A DNA stretch of 64,000 nucleotides, from positions 186,001 to 250,000 of the forward strand of contig NZ_JAVDDU010000005.1 in assembly GCF_030848505.1 (NCBI RefSeq), read 5' to 3'. Shown here in pieces: positions 1 through 8,879 of the stretch. A program made the position numbers and the translations under genes. The first letter of the stretch is position 1. Each line of letters starts with the position of its first letter. The stretch comes from Marinimicrobium hydrolyticum (GTDB taxonomy: Bacteria > Pseudomonadota > Gammaproteobacteria > Pseudomonadales > Cellvibrionaceae). Under the pieces are notes generated by a model. The model was not told the DNA's origin. It was given only the letters and a program-made list of their open reading frames with translations, and made no database searches.

Positions 1-804
1 TTCACTTTCAATTTGCGTGGCACCAATGATGAAGCGTTGCTCCGGTTTGGGCACGATGTAAAGCTGATAACGCGGGTGCATTAAGCGAACCGGTCGGTGC
101 AGACGTACTTCGTTGGTCTGAACATGCAGCGTTTCGCCGCGCACGCCACGCAGCTCAGTAAGACGGTCTTTTGCACCAGTGCCCCGACAGTCTAACACCC
201 AGTCAAATCGTTCTTCACCACGCGCACTGATGACGGCACCGGCGGACACCTCAACCGGGCAATGCTCAATGCAATGAGCGCCGAGACGGCGAATTTCCGA
301 TGCCAGGCGTAACAATAGAGTGCGATTATCCAGGTGAGCTTCGTCCTCCAACAGAAGGCCTTGTTGGAAGGACGAACTCAGATCCGGTTCGAGGTCATGA
401 ATTTCGGGGCCTGCCACGTGGCGGTAATTGCTGGCCTCTGGTAGGACGTACTCCAAGTCTTGAGCGAATTGCTGCAGTTCACTCAAATCCTGTGGATGGG
501 CGACTACCAGGCTGCCACGGCCCTCATAGAGTGCGGCATCGTCTTTGCCTAACTCTTGCAACCAGCGCGGCCAGATTTGCAGGGCGTACAGACCCATTTC
601 ATACACATTTCGGTCAGACACCACCGCTTCGCTCAGTGGCGAGATCATGCCCGCCGCGGTCCAGGCTGCACAGTTTGGTGACGTTAATGCGCCCGCGTCA
701 TACAGCGTGACCTTGTGGCCCTGGCGGAGTAATTGCCAGGCGAGTAAGCGACCGAGTAGACCGGCACCGGCAATGGCGAAAGAGTTTTGCGATTCGGACT
801 TCAC
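1..804 (-). CDS. thiO: Glycine oxidase ThiO, 5' part (gene continues past window start)
   Basis: FAD-dependent glycine oxidase making iminoacetate (dehydroglycine) for the thiazole half of thiamine. Only the first 268 codons are present; the reading frame is open to base 1. The N-terminus has a Rossmann dinucleotide-binding motif (AIAGAGLLGR), an AGMISP segment, and near the truncated end MHPRYQLYIVPKP followed by IGATQIES, typical of ThiO. I chose the GTG at 804 because GAGGAA lies just upstream and the Rossmann strand begins about nine residues later. A TPP riboswitch sits directly upstream, so the gene is very likely repressed by thiamine pyrophosphate. Downstream thi genes would lie outside the window. 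Confidence 0.93.
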   Translation of the reverse strand, partial: MKSESQNSFAIAGAGLLGRLLAWQLLRQGHKVTLYDAGALTSPNCAAWTAAGMISPLSEAVVSDRNVYEMGLYALQIWPRWLQELGKDDAALYEGRGSLVVAHPQDLSELQQFAQDLEYVLPEASNYRHVAGPEIHDLEPDLSSSFQQGLLLEDEAHLDNRTLLLRLASEIRRLGAHCIEHCPVEVSAGAVISARGEERFDWVLDCRGTGAKDRLTELRGVRGETLHVQTNEVRLHRPVRLMHPRYQLYIVPKPEQRFIIGATQIESE

Positions 805-872
805 CTGTTCCTCACTGTGTGGATGGACCAGGTATCGGTGGGGACAAACGAGGGGCAGGGATCGACTGCTGA

Positions 873-977
873 CCTTGTTCCCTCCGCAGGCACCAACCTG
901 ATCAGGTTCAACGGGTTCGGCCGTACCGATCTCAGCCTCCGAACAAGGTTTTTCAACCTCGCCAAGGCGCCCCGACA
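873..977 (-). ncRNA. TPP riboswitch (THI element)
   Basis: On the minus strand the conserved THI-box blocks appear in order: GGGGCGCC, GGCTGAGATC, then ACCCGTTGAACCTGATCAGG and a GCGGAGGGAAC end. This is the thiamine pyrophosphate aptamer consensus. It lies about 70 nt before the thiO start codon. I see no clear intrinsic terminator between aptamer and start, so control may be at translation initiation; that part is inference. Confidence 0.95.
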
Positions 978-1119
978 AGAGGTGCCAATATAACAGAGTC
1001 CCGGCGCTATGCAATGCCCCCAATCGCTGGGCGCACTGAGCCGAGGTTGGTACAATTTCACTACCCACCCTTTATAAACGCGCCCTACTTAGTGGCGCTC
1101 AAGTTGTAGAGAGAATGCC

Positions 1120-1404
1120 GTGTCCAATACCAAAGCTCCCCGTGTGGAAATTCACTATTGCTTACAATGCCGCTGGCTATTGCGTGCCGCTTGGCTCGCC
1201 CAGGAGTTGTTGAGTACGTTCGAAAGTGATTTGGGAGAAGTGGCCCTGGTGCCCGGTACTGGCGGTGTGTTTGATATTCTTTGCGATGAGCAGCTGATTT
1301 ATTCGCGCAAGCGCGAAGGGCGTTTTCCAGAAGCCAAAGAGATCAAACAGCTGGTGCGTGATCAAGTGTCACCGGATAAGGATTTGGGGCACAGCGATCG
1401 TTAG
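1120..1404 (+). CDS. SelT/SelW/SelH family (Rdx) thioredoxin-fold protein
   Basis: A 94-residue protein with GTG start. VEIHYCLQCRWLLRAAWLAQELL is characteristic of the Rdx family; the CxxC (Cys14-Leu-Gln-Cys17) occupies the redox site that is CxxU in eukaryotic selenoproteins. The family is assigned redox functions, but the bacterial substrate is unknown. It converges on xseA with a 26-bp gap and no obvious terminator. Length matches bacterial family members. Confidence 0.88.
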   Translation: MSNTKAPRVEIHYCLQCRWLLRAAWLAQELLSTFESDLGEVALVPGTGGVFDILCDEQLIYSRKREGRFPEAKEIKQLVRDQVSPDKDLGHSDR

Positions 1405-1430
1405 CGATTAACAAGCCAATAAAGAGCCTG

Positions 1431-2783
1431 CTAATCTTCGGTGCCAGTTACCGTGCTGACAACTACCCCTTCGGCGAGCCGAGATCTCACCGTATCACCC
1501 GGTTGAACCTGCCGGCTGCTGTGTAAGACCTGCCCATTGGTATCCGTCGCAATGGCGTAACCACGCTCCAAGGTTTTGAGCGGGCTAACGCTATTCAATA
1601 ACCGAGCCGCCTCTTTAAATCTCTGCTGACGCTGTTGCAGTTGCAGGTGGATCTGCCGGTTGAGCTGAGTTTCCAGTTGACTCAGCTGCCGCCGTAACTG
1701 TTGCAGGCGAGCGCCGGGCTGTAAGGCTCGTTGCCGGGCGATCAGGTTGCTCAAATGTTGATGTTTGCGCTCCAGTTGTACTTTAACGCACCGAGTGAGT
1801 CGCGCTTCCAGCCCGTCCAGTCGCTGGCTCTGTTGCTGCAAACGTTCCCCAGGGTGGCGCAACCGGCGGCGAATGTGGTCAAGCTTAGCTCGGTCGTCTG
1901 CAATCCGCCGCCGTACAATCTGCTGCAATCGGCCCAGGCAGTTGCTGAACCGGGCTTGGTATTCCAATACGTCCGGCACCACCAGTTCCGCAGCGGCGGA
2001 GGGCGTCGGCGCTCGCACGTCCGCCACGAAATCCGCAATACTAAAGTCCACTTCGTGCCCCACGGCACTGACCACCGGAACGCCGGAGGCGTAAATGGCT
2101 CTGGCCACCGATTCTTCATTAAAAGGCCATAAGTCTTCCAGCGAGCCACCGCCGCGGGTGAGGATCACCACATCGAACATGTCGGCGCGGTTGGCCAGTT
2201 CCAGCGCGCGCACAATCGCGGGCGCCGCCTCTTTGCCTTGTACGGGCACGGGAATCAGCGCCACCGGGACGCTCGGGAAACGCCGCTCCAGCACCGACAA
2301 GATGTCGCGAATCGCCGCGCCTGTGGCGGAGCTGATCACGGCAATATGTTTTGGCAGTGAGGGTAGGGGGCGCTTACGCTCCTGCTCAAACAGTCCTTCC
2401 TGGGACAGGCGCTGTTTGAGTTCCTCAAAGGCTCTCTGCAGGGCGCCAAAACCCGCTTCCTCCATGTGCTCGGCAATCAATTGGTAGTCACCGCGGCCTT
2501 CATAGAGGCTAACCCGTGCACGCAACAGCAGCTGCTGCCCTTGAGCAGGGTTAAAGCGCACCAGTTGGTTGCGATTGCGGAACATGGCGCAGCGGACCTG
2601 GGCTTGGTCGTCCTTCAGGGTGAAGTACCAGTGGCCGGAGGAGGGCCGGGACAAATTGGAAACTTCCCCTTCGACCCAGACAAGGGGAAAGTGCGTTTCC
2701 AGCAATTGCTTGGAGCGGCGATTAAGCTGACTGACCGAGAGCACGTTTCGCTCGGGGCCGCCGGAGATGAGGGGATTTGTCAT
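1431..2783 (-). CDS. xseA: Exodeoxyribonuclease VII large subunit
   Basis: Catalytic subunit of exonuclease VII, which degrades single-stranded DNA and partners with XseB (not in this window). 450 residues, the normal length. An N-terminal OB fold (about 20-115, with VWVEGEVSNLSRPSSGHWYF) precedes the catalytic domain (ISSATGAAIRDI, TRGGGSLEDLWPFNEE, VGHEVDFSIADFVADVRAPTP). A long Gln/Arg-rich helical region follows, and a short C-terminal beta segment (LERGYAIAT) closes the protein. It is divergent from guaB, a common arrangement in gammaproteobacteria. Confidence 0.97.
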   Translation of the reverse strand: MTNPLISGGPERNVLSVSQLNRRSKQLLETHFPLVWVEGEVSNLSRPSSGHWYFTLKDDQAQVRCAMFRNRNQLVRFNPAQGQQLLLRARVSLYEGRGDYQLIAEHMEEAGFGALQRAFEELKQRLSQEGLFEQERKRPLPSLPKHIAVISSATGAAIRDILSVLERRFPSVPVALIPVPVQGKEAAPAIVRALELANRADMFDVVILTRGGGSLEDLWPFNEESVARAIYASGVPVVSAVGHEVDFSIADFVADVRAPTPSAAAELVVPDVLEYQARFSNCLGRLQQIVRRRIADDRAKLDHIRRRLRHPGERLQQQSQRLDGLEARLTRCVKVQLERKHQHLSNLIARQRALQPGARLQQLRRQLSQLETQLNRQIHLQLQQRQQRFKEAARLLNSVSPLKTLERGYAIATDTNGQVLHSSRQVQPGDTVRSRLAEGVVVSTVTGTED

Positions 2784-2882
2784 GGCGCCATTCTAGCAGG
2801 CTATGTAAAAGCTATGTAAAAACTACTAACGCTTCGAGTCGCATGAGCAGGTGCCCGACACCCTTGACAAGGCGTATTTTGG

Positions 2883-2911
2883 TTTACCCAGGAGGCTTCA
2901 GACGGTATAAT
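2883..2911 (+). promoter_or_regulatory. Predicted sigma-70 promoter of guaB
   Basis: TTTACC (2883-2888), a 17-bp spacer, and a perfect TATAAT (2906-2911). The start would be near 2918, about 70 nt before the guaB ATG. A TTGACA at 2864-2869 has no matching -10 box at usual spacing. Confidence 0.6.
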
Positions 2912-2990
2912 TGCCGGTTTACTTTAGACCCTGCACTTGCGTCTCAGATTGCACCGCGGGGTTAAATCAACTCAAGATAAGGTTGGATGT

Positions 2991-4466
2991 ATGCTGCGAA
3001 TCGCTGAAGAAGCCCTCACGTTCGACGATGTTTTGTTGGTACCCGGATATTCCGATGTTACCCCGAAAGACGTGTCCTTGAAAACCCGGCTCACGCGCGC
3101 GATTCAATTGAACATCCCGTTGATCTCTGCGGCTATGGATACGGTCACCGAAGCGCGCCTGGCTATTGCCATGGCTCAGGAGGGCGGTATCGGGGTCATC
3201 CATAAAAGCATGGGCATAGAGCAGCAGGCAGCCCAGGTCAGAGCGGTTAAAAAATTCGAGGCGGGTGTCGTTAAAGACCCGATTACCATTGAGGCCGATG
3301 CCTCCATCAGTGACCTTTTGGCGCTCACCAAACAGCACAATATTTCTGGAGTGCCCGTTATGGAGAAGGGCGACCTGGTTGGTATTGTGACCGGTCGTGA
3401 TGTGCGCTTTGAGTCCAATCTCAGCGCTCGGGTCTCCAGCATTATGACCCCCAAAGAAAAACTGGTAACGGTTCCCGAGGGCGCCGCCAACGATGAAGTG
3501 CGTAGCTTGCTGCACAAACACCGCATTGAAAAAGTGCTGGTGGTGAACGATAAGTTTGAACTACGCGGTTTGATCACCGTAAAGGACATCAATAAGGCCG
3601 AGAAATACCCGAACGCCTGTAAAGACCCCGAGGGTCGACTGAGAGTTGGCGCCAGTGTTGGCACCAGCCAGGATACGGATGATCGGGTCGCGGCTCTGGT
3701 TGAGGCTGGTGTTGACCTGCTGGTTGTCGATACCGCCCATGGCCACTCCAAAAACGTGCTCGAGCGTGTGCGCGCCATCAAGGCCAGCCACCCGGACGTT
3801 CAGGTGGTGGGCGGTAATATCGCCACCGCCGACGCGGCATTGGCATTGATGGAAGCGGGCGCGGACGCGGTAAAAGTGGGCATAGGCCCCGGTTCCATCT
3901 GTACCACGCGCATTGTCAGTGGCGTGGGTGTGCCGCAAATTTCCGCCATCGCGAATGTCGTGGCCGCGTTGAAGGGCACGGATGTTCCGGTGATTGCCGA
4001 TGGTGGTGTGCGCTTCTCCGGCGACTTGGCCAAAGCCATTGTTGCGGGCGCGGATACGGTGATGATGGGCTCCATGTTTGCCGGCACCGAAGAGGCTCCT
4101 GGCGAAGTAGAGCTGTTTCAAGGGCGGACCTATAAATCCTACCGTGGCATGGGCTCGCTGGGTGCCATGGCGCAAACCCAGGGCTCTAGCGATCGCTACT
4201 TTCAGGACGCCAGTGCCGGTGCCGAGAAATTGGTCCCCGAGGGCATCGAAGGCCGTGTACCTTACAAGGGCCCGCTTAATGTCATCGTGCATCAGATGAT
4301 GGGTGGTTTGCGTGCCGCCATGGGTTACACCGGTTGTCAAAATATTGAGGAAATGCGCACGCGTCCTCAGTTTGTTCGGGTCACTTCGGCGGGCATGGGT
4401 GAAAGCCATGTTCACGATGTGCAAATTACCAAAGAAGCGCCCAACTACCCAGTCAATGGTCGCTAA
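2991..4466 (+). CDS. guaB: Inosine-5'-monophosphate dehydrogenase
   Basis: Oxidises IMP to XMP with NAD, the committed step to GMP. 491 residues. The TIM-barrel start ([20 protein letters not shown]) is followed by two CBS domains (about residues 95-205), then the catalytic Cys loop [10 protein letters not shown] and the flap region with [10 protein letters not shown]. The ATG at 2991 gives the canonical [13 protein letters not shown] start; an in-frame TTG 54 bp upstream would add an unconserved extension. guaA follows 81 bp downstream after a hairpin. Confidence 0.98.
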   Translation: MLRIAEEALTFDDVLLVPGYSDVTPKDVSLKTRLTRAIQLNIPLISAAMDTVTEARLAIAMAQEGGIGVIHKSMGIEQQAAQVRAVKKFEAGVVKDPITIEADASISDLLALTKQHNISGVPVMEKGDLVGIVTGRDVRFESNLSARVSSIMTPKEKLVTVPEGAANDEVRSLLHKHRIEKVLVVNDKFELRGLITVKDINKAEKYPNACKDPEGRLRVGASVGTSQDTDDRVAALVEAGVDLLVVDTAHGHSKNVLERVRAIKASHPDVQVVGGNIATADAALALMEAGADAVKVGIGPGSICTTRIVSGVGVPQISAIANVVAALKGTDVPVIADGGVRFSGDLAKAIVAGADTVMMGSMFAGTEEAPGEVELFQGRTYKSYRGMGSLGAMAQTQGSSDRYFQDASAGAEKLVPEGIEGRVPYKGPLNVIVHQMMGGLRAAMGYTGCQNIEEMRTRPQFVRVTSAGMGESHVHDVQITKEAPNYPVNGR

Positions 4467-4479
4467 GTTAACAGACAGT

Positions 4480-4503
4480 GATCAGCCGCGTTCGCGGCTG
4501 ATC
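4480..4503 (+). terminator. Intercistronic hairpin between guaB and guaA
   Basis: Near-perfect inverted repeat, GATCAGCCGCG (4480-4490) and CGCGGCTGATC (4493-4503), forming a GC-rich hairpin closed by a UUCG-like loop and followed by AAGTTTT. The weak U-run suggests partial termination or mRNA processing between guaB and guaA rather than a strong terminator. Confidence 0.6.
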
Positions 4504-4547
4504 AAGTTTTCCTCCCGCATATTTTTGCTTTCGCCACTGGACCTCTC

Positions 4548-6125
4548 ATGACCCAAGACATTCATGCCCAGCGTATTCTGATTCTGGATTTCGGCTCTCA
4601 ATACACTCAGTTGATCGCACGCCGCGTGCGTGAAGTCGGCGTTTATTCGGAAGTGCGAGCTTTCGATATTACTGAGGATGAAATTCGAGATTTTGCTCCC
4701 CAGGGGATTATTTTGGCAGGCGGGCCTGAATCGGTAACCGTGGCCGGTTCTCCCAGAGCGCCGGAGCTGGTGTTCACCTTGGGCGTGCCGGTGCTGGGTA
4801 TCTGCTATGGCATGCAGACCATGGCCGAACAGCTCGGGGGTTCAGTCCAGGGCTCCGCCATTCAGGAATTCGGCTACGCGCAAGTGAAAGTCTTGGGGCA
4901 GAGTACGCTATTGCACGACATTACCGACCATGTGGATCACGACGGCGGCTCCCTGCTGGATGTATGGATGAGCCACGGCGACAAGGTCATCAGTTTGCCG
5001 CCCGGCTTTGAAGTCATGGCTTCCACGCCATCTTGCCCGATCGCCGGCATGTACTGTGAAGAGAAAAAAATGTACGGCCTGCAGTTTCATCCCGAGGTGA
5101 CTCACACGCTGCAGGGTAAACGAATTCTGGAGCACTTCATTTACGAACTGTGCGGTTGCGACGTGCTCTGGACGCCCGCCAACATCGTTGAAGACGCCAT
5201 TCAAAAAGTGCGCGCTCAAGTGGGTACCGATAAGGTATTGCTGGGTTTGTCCGGTGGTGTAGATTCCTCAGTAGTTGCCGCCTTGCTGCATAAAGCCATC
5301 GGCGATCAACTAACGTGCGTGTTCGTGGACAACGGCCTGCTGCGTAAAAACGAAGGCGATCAAGTCATGGACATGTTCGCCAAACATATGGGCGTCAAAG
5401 TGATTCGCGTGGACGCTGAGGCTCAATTCCTGAACAAGCTGGAAGGTCTGAACGACCCGGAGCTGAAACGTAAAGCCATTGGCAATACGTTTATCGATGT
5501 CTTTGATGCCGAAGCGGTGCGCCTGACCGACGTAAAATGGTTGGCCCAGGGCACCATCTATCCAGACGTTATTGAGTCCGCTGCTGGAAAAACCGGCAAG
5601 GCCCATGTGATTAAATCCCACCACAATGTGGGCGGCCTGCCGGAAGAGATGGCCATGTCCCTGGTCGAGCCTCTGCGGGAGCTGTTCAAAGACGAGGTTC
5701 GGGCCATTGGTCTGGAACTGGGCCTGCCTTACGACATGGTCTACCGCCATCCCTTCCCGGGCCCCGGTTTGGGTGTACGCATCCTGGGCGAAGTAAAGAA
5801 AGAATACGCGGACATACTGCGCGAAGCGGACGCCATCTTTATCGAAGAGCTGCGCGCTGCCGAGTGGTACCACAAAACCAGCCAGGCGTTCGCCGTGTTC
5901 CTACCGGTAAAATCCGTTGGCGTGGTGGGCGACGGCCGACGCTACGAATGGGTCATCGCCCTGCGCGCGGTGGAAACCATCGACTTCATGACCGCCCGCT
6001 GGGCGCACCTGCCGTACGAGCTGTTGGAAAAAGTCTCCAACCGCATCATCAACGAAATCTCCGGCGTCTCCCGCGTCACCTACGACGTGTCCAGCAAACC
6101 CCCTGCAACAATTGAGTGGGAATAG
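4548..6125 (+). CDS. guaA: GMP synthase (glutamine-hydrolysing)
   Basis: Converts XMP, glutamine and ATP to GMP. 525 residues with an N-terminal class I glutamine amidotransferase domain (nucleophile Cys in GICYGMQTM, His-Glu in FHPEVTH), an ATP pyrophosphatase domain (P-loop [14 protein letters not shown] near residue 235) and the C-terminal dimerisation domain ([15 protein letters not shown]; ends ATIEWE). It is downstream of guaB in the same direction, the usual guanine-nucleotide pair. Confidence 0.98.
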   Translation: MTQDIHAQRILILDFGSQYTQLIARRVREVGVYSEVRAFDITEDEIRDFAPQGIILAGGPESVTVAGSPRAPELVFTLGVPVLGICYGMQTMAEQLGGSVQGSAIQEFGYAQVKVLGQSTLLHDITDHVDHDGGSLLDVWMSHGDKVISLPPGFEVMASTPSCPIAGMYCEEKKMYGLQFHPEVTHTLQGKRILEHFIYELCGCDVLWTPANIVEDAIQKVRAQVGTDKVLLGLSGGVDSSVVAALLHKAIGDQLTCVFVDNGLLRKNEGDQVMDMFAKHMGVKVIRVDAEAQFLNKLEGLNDPELKRKAIGNTFIDVFDAEAVRLTDVKWLAQGTIYPDVIESAAGKTGKAHVIKSHHNVGGLPEEMAMSLVEPLRELFKDEVRAIGLELGLPYDMVYRHPFPGPGLGVRILGEVKKEYADILREADAIFIEELRAAEWYHKTSQAFAVFLPVKSVGVVGDGRRYEWVIALRAVETIDFMTARWAHLPYELLEKVSNRIINEISGVSRVTYDVSSKPPATIEWE

Positions 6126-6139
6126 AAGCGCCAATCTTT

Positions 6140-6175
6140 GGCACCTTAGGCTGTCTCTTGGCAGCCTAAGGTGCC
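6140..6175. terminator. Perfect 14-bp inverted repeat between convergent guaA and S41 gene
   Basis: GGCACCTTAGGCTG (6140-6153) and its exact reverse complement (6162-6175) around an 8-nt loop, between the convergent ends of guaA and the S41 peptidase gene. There is no T-run on either strand, so it is either a Rho-assisted or processing hairpin serving both genes, or a structural repeat. Confidence 0.6.
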
Positions 6176-6180
6176 CACCA

Positions 6181-8253
6181 TCAGATCACTGTTAAAACCC
6201 ATTCTTTTACCGTTTCCGTATCGAAGATATCCCCGTCATAGAGGATGTCCGGCACATAAGACTCATTATGGTCGCGGAAGCGCTTGCGCCAGACTTTCAT
6301 GGGGTAGATTACTTGCCCCAAATTGCTCGGCAGTATCGCCGGGTAGTCGAGGTTGACGTCGATATACAGAGAGTCAACGCCGGTTTCTTCGCCCAGGTGT
6401 GTGGCGTTGGGGAGCAAGCGCACCATGTCCGCAAAGTCCAAACAAGCGCTGGCGCAGGAGTGGCTCGTTAGAAACACGATCTGGGTATCGGAACTCAGGC
6501 TGAAAAGTCGGCCGAAGAACCCGGCCAGGCGTCCAGCAAAACCGAAGCTGTTTTGCTCAGTATGCCAGGTTTTTCCCTGCCTACCGGACCTTGCTATAGC
6601 GTTTGCTGTTGAAGGGTTGATGCGAGCCAAGTGGTGTTTTGCATATTGAAGATTCTGGTCGCTCAGGCGAAATTCAGAATAATGATATTGACCGCCAGCT
6701 TCCAAAGAAAGATTCACCATGGACATGGAGCCGTAAAGCGACCTAAGAATGTCGAACGCCCATCGGCTACTTCCACCACCATTAAACCTGACATCCATAA
6801 CCAAGGTGCGTGGTTCAGGAAGGTTTTTCAAAGCAGCCAGTATTTGCTCGAATTCGGCGACGTCATCCTCGGAATCAATTAGAAATGTGGGTAAGTAGAC
6901 CCAGTAAACGCCACTTTCGATTTCTTCAATCATTGCCGAGGCCGGATAGGCTTCTCGGTGCTGCGCTCTTGCGGAATTACTGGCGCCCGACGGTGCCGCA
7001 GACCAATGCATTTGATAGGTGGTTTTCCGACCCTGGTGGGCAAAAACACACTCCTTATAGGGGGTTCGATTCCCCAATCCGCCCACACGAAACAGTTCCG
7101 GCGCATAGCGAGCTCTTGCGGCTCTGACTGAATTGTCGCGAAAGCGATAGTGGAGTACGTCTTCGTCTATCAGGGCTTCGACCTCTCGCCCGTCGCAACT
7201 GATGAGCTCCGAGCCCGGCTCCGGCAATGCCACCGGCCAGCCGCTCGGCGTCACTGTGTTTACCAGGTATTGACTGCCCAGCATGTTGATGTCCATTCCG
7301 GGCCAGAGGGGGGGCTCAAATGAAAGACCCGTAAAGCTCACATAGAAATGCTCGTCCGCAAAACCAGCCATGTAATAGCTGATGGCAGTCTGATAGTCGG
7401 CCTCGGTTTTGGCCGCTTCCGCCATTGCTCGGGCAGTTTGGTAGCCGGTTTCCATGTATTCACGGAAAGCGGGGTTTTGCTCGTCAATGGCACCCGGGTG
7501 ATTGTCGCGCGCCAATTGGTAGATAAAGTCTAAGTCTTGCGTGGCCACGTTGGACCAATAATCTGGAGGCGCATAAGGTAGGGAATTATCTATCTCACCT
7601 GTGACCCATCGCAGGTTTGCCAGTTGGTAGTGGATGCCTTGCTGATTGTCCCATGTAGGGATGAAATTGACCGCACTGCTTAAGCGGCTGAGGTTGAGCC
7701 CTTTGTTGACCAACTCTTGCGCTGAAAACGCGAAGCTCTTCCAAGTGCCCACTTCATCAATGTGCAGGGGAATATGGCTTGTGCTACAGGGCCAGCCGCA
7801 TTCAATGCTGATGGCGATATCAGAAGCCTTGCCCCAATCCAGCACTTTGATATCGAACTCCAGGTGACCCGAACGGAATGCTCGCATATCTGCAGGATAT
7901 CCTTGCAGCTCCGAAGGGGCGGAACGGAACAGTGCGTTGGCGGGTTTATCCGAATAGCGAACGTCCAGCACGGTGTCCCGATCGCTCTGGCTATCCTGTA
8001 TCAGTCGCGCCTGGATGAAATGGTGATAGTCTTCAGTGGCTAATACCTCCCGCCCGGGAGAGCCATCCAACGGCATTTCAAAGTAGCTGGGAAATCGCCA
8101 GTCGGACGAGATGCAGTCTACAAGCACTGCCCCTTGCTCTAGCTGACAGTTTGAGACCACCAAGGCAATTTCGGTAACTTGTTGATCACTTGCATTGGCG
8201 ACAGAAAAGGTTGTGGAAATAAGCGCCATCAGCGTAAAGAGAGAGGTTTTCAA
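6181..8253 (-). CDS. Exported S41-family (tail-specific protease-like) peptidase
   Basis: 690 residues. I chose the TTG at 8253 because AAGGAGG sits 8 nt upstream and the product then begins with a clean signal peptide (KTSLFTLMALISTTFSVANA, cleavage before SDQQ); the ATG 33 bp further upstream lacks this fit. A beta-rich N-terminal region (to about residue 230) resembles a carbohydrate- or ligand-binding fold but is not recognised. The C-terminal S41 region has LVMDVRFNGGGSS and IVFLTSHSCASACLDFADMV, where the Ser in SCAS is the likely nucleophile, then HLGEETG. Substrate unknown; probably periplasmic or secreted. Confidence 0.75.
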   Translation of the reverse strand: MKTSLFTLMALISTTFSVANASDQQVTEIALVVSNCQLEQGAVLVDCISSDWRFPSYFEMPLDGSPGREVLATEDYHHFIQARLIQDSQSDRDTVLDVRYSDKPANALFRSAPSELQGYPADMRAFRSGHLEFDIKVLDWGKASDIAISIECGWPCSTSHIPLHIDEVGTWKSFAFSAQELVNKGLNLSRLSSAVNFIPTWDNQQGIHYQLANLRWVTGEIDNSLPYAPPDYWSNVATQDLDFIYQLARDNHPGAIDEQNPAFREYMETGYQTARAMAEAAKTEADYQTAISYYMAGFADEHFYVSFTGLSFEPPLWPGMDINMLGSQYLVNTVTPSGWPVALPEPGSELISCDGREVEALIDEDVLHYRFRDNSVRAARARYAPELFRVGGLGNRTPYKECVFAHQGRKTTYQMHWSAAPSGASNSARAQHREAYPASAMIEEIESGVYWVYLPTFLIDSEDDVAEFEQILAALKNLPEPRTLVMDVRFNGGGSSRWAFDILRSLYGSMSMVNLSLEAGGQYHYSEFRLSDQNLQYAKHHLARINPSTANAIARSGRQGKTWHTEQNSFGFAGRLAGFFGRLFSLSSDTQIVFLTSHSCASACLDFADMVRLLPNATHLGEETGVDSLYIDVNLDYPAILPSNLGQVIYPMKVWRKRFRDHNESYVPDILYDGDIFDTETVKEWVLTVI

Positions 8254-8483
8254 GCGAGGTTCCTCCTTGACTCTAGCCCAGTTCAATAGATTTCCTTGAG
8301 GAAAAGAAGACTATATCACCATTTTCATTTGAGGTATAAATGCGCCGAAGCAACGAATAACCGGTGAAGCGGGTCGCCTGACAGTGTCCTTCCGTTCAGG
8401 AATCGAGAGGAGACAGGCGTCACACTGCTGGCGTGAAGGTTGTGCTAAGCTGATTGGAGTGCCATCACCAGGGAGGCCACGCC

Positions 8484-8840
8484 ATGCCGTATATCCACCA
8501 TCAGCTCAACGGGGCCAGCATTTGTCATTATGAGCTCGCCGACAGCCTGACGATCGGGCGCAGCTCGGATAATCAGCTTGTGATCGACGATGCCACGGTT
8601 AGCGGCCACCATGCGGTGATTGAGAAAACCGCCGAGGGCTACCAGATCCGGGATCTGGACAGCACCAATGGCGTGTTTGTGAACGGTCAGCGGGTGTCGA
8701 ACCGCGTCATTGGTGTGGACGATACCGTCGTTATTGGCACTCACGATCTGCAGTTTCTGGACAACTTGTCCGACGCGCTGCAAAAAACCCTTAAAATAAA
8801 GAAGAGCTGGATTCCCGGCGTTTATTACACCGCCGAGTAA
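8484..8840 (+). CDS. FHA-domain protein
   Basis: 118-residue single FHA domain, a phosphothreonine-binding fold. Key motifs are IGRSSDNQLVI, SGHHAVIE and DLDSTNGVFVNGQ, matching the GR, SxxH and N-G phosphopeptide-binding positions. The ATG at 8484 follows AGGGAGG. It lies 39 bp upstream of a Ser/Thr kinase, and a second FHA gene follows the kinase, so the three probably form one signalling operon. The short C-terminal tail (KSWIPGVYYTAE) is of unknown role. Confidence 0.9.
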   Translation: MPYIHHQLNGASICHYELADSLTIGRSSDNQLVIDDATVSGHHAVIEKTAEGYQIRDLDSTNGVFVNGQRVSNRVIGVDDTVVIGTHDLQFLDNLSDALQKTLKIKKSWIPGVYYTAE

Positions 8841-8879
8841 TTTTTGGATCAGGCTCGATCGCAATAACTACGGCCCGCC

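Noticed and set aside
2864-2869. TTGACA as -35 box of guaB
   Set aside because: 36 bp separate it from the TATAAT; no -10-like sequence at 16-18 bp.
3561-4424. 287-codon open frame opposite guaB
   Set aside because: Shadow of guaB, very rich in His and Gly, no ribosome-binding site.
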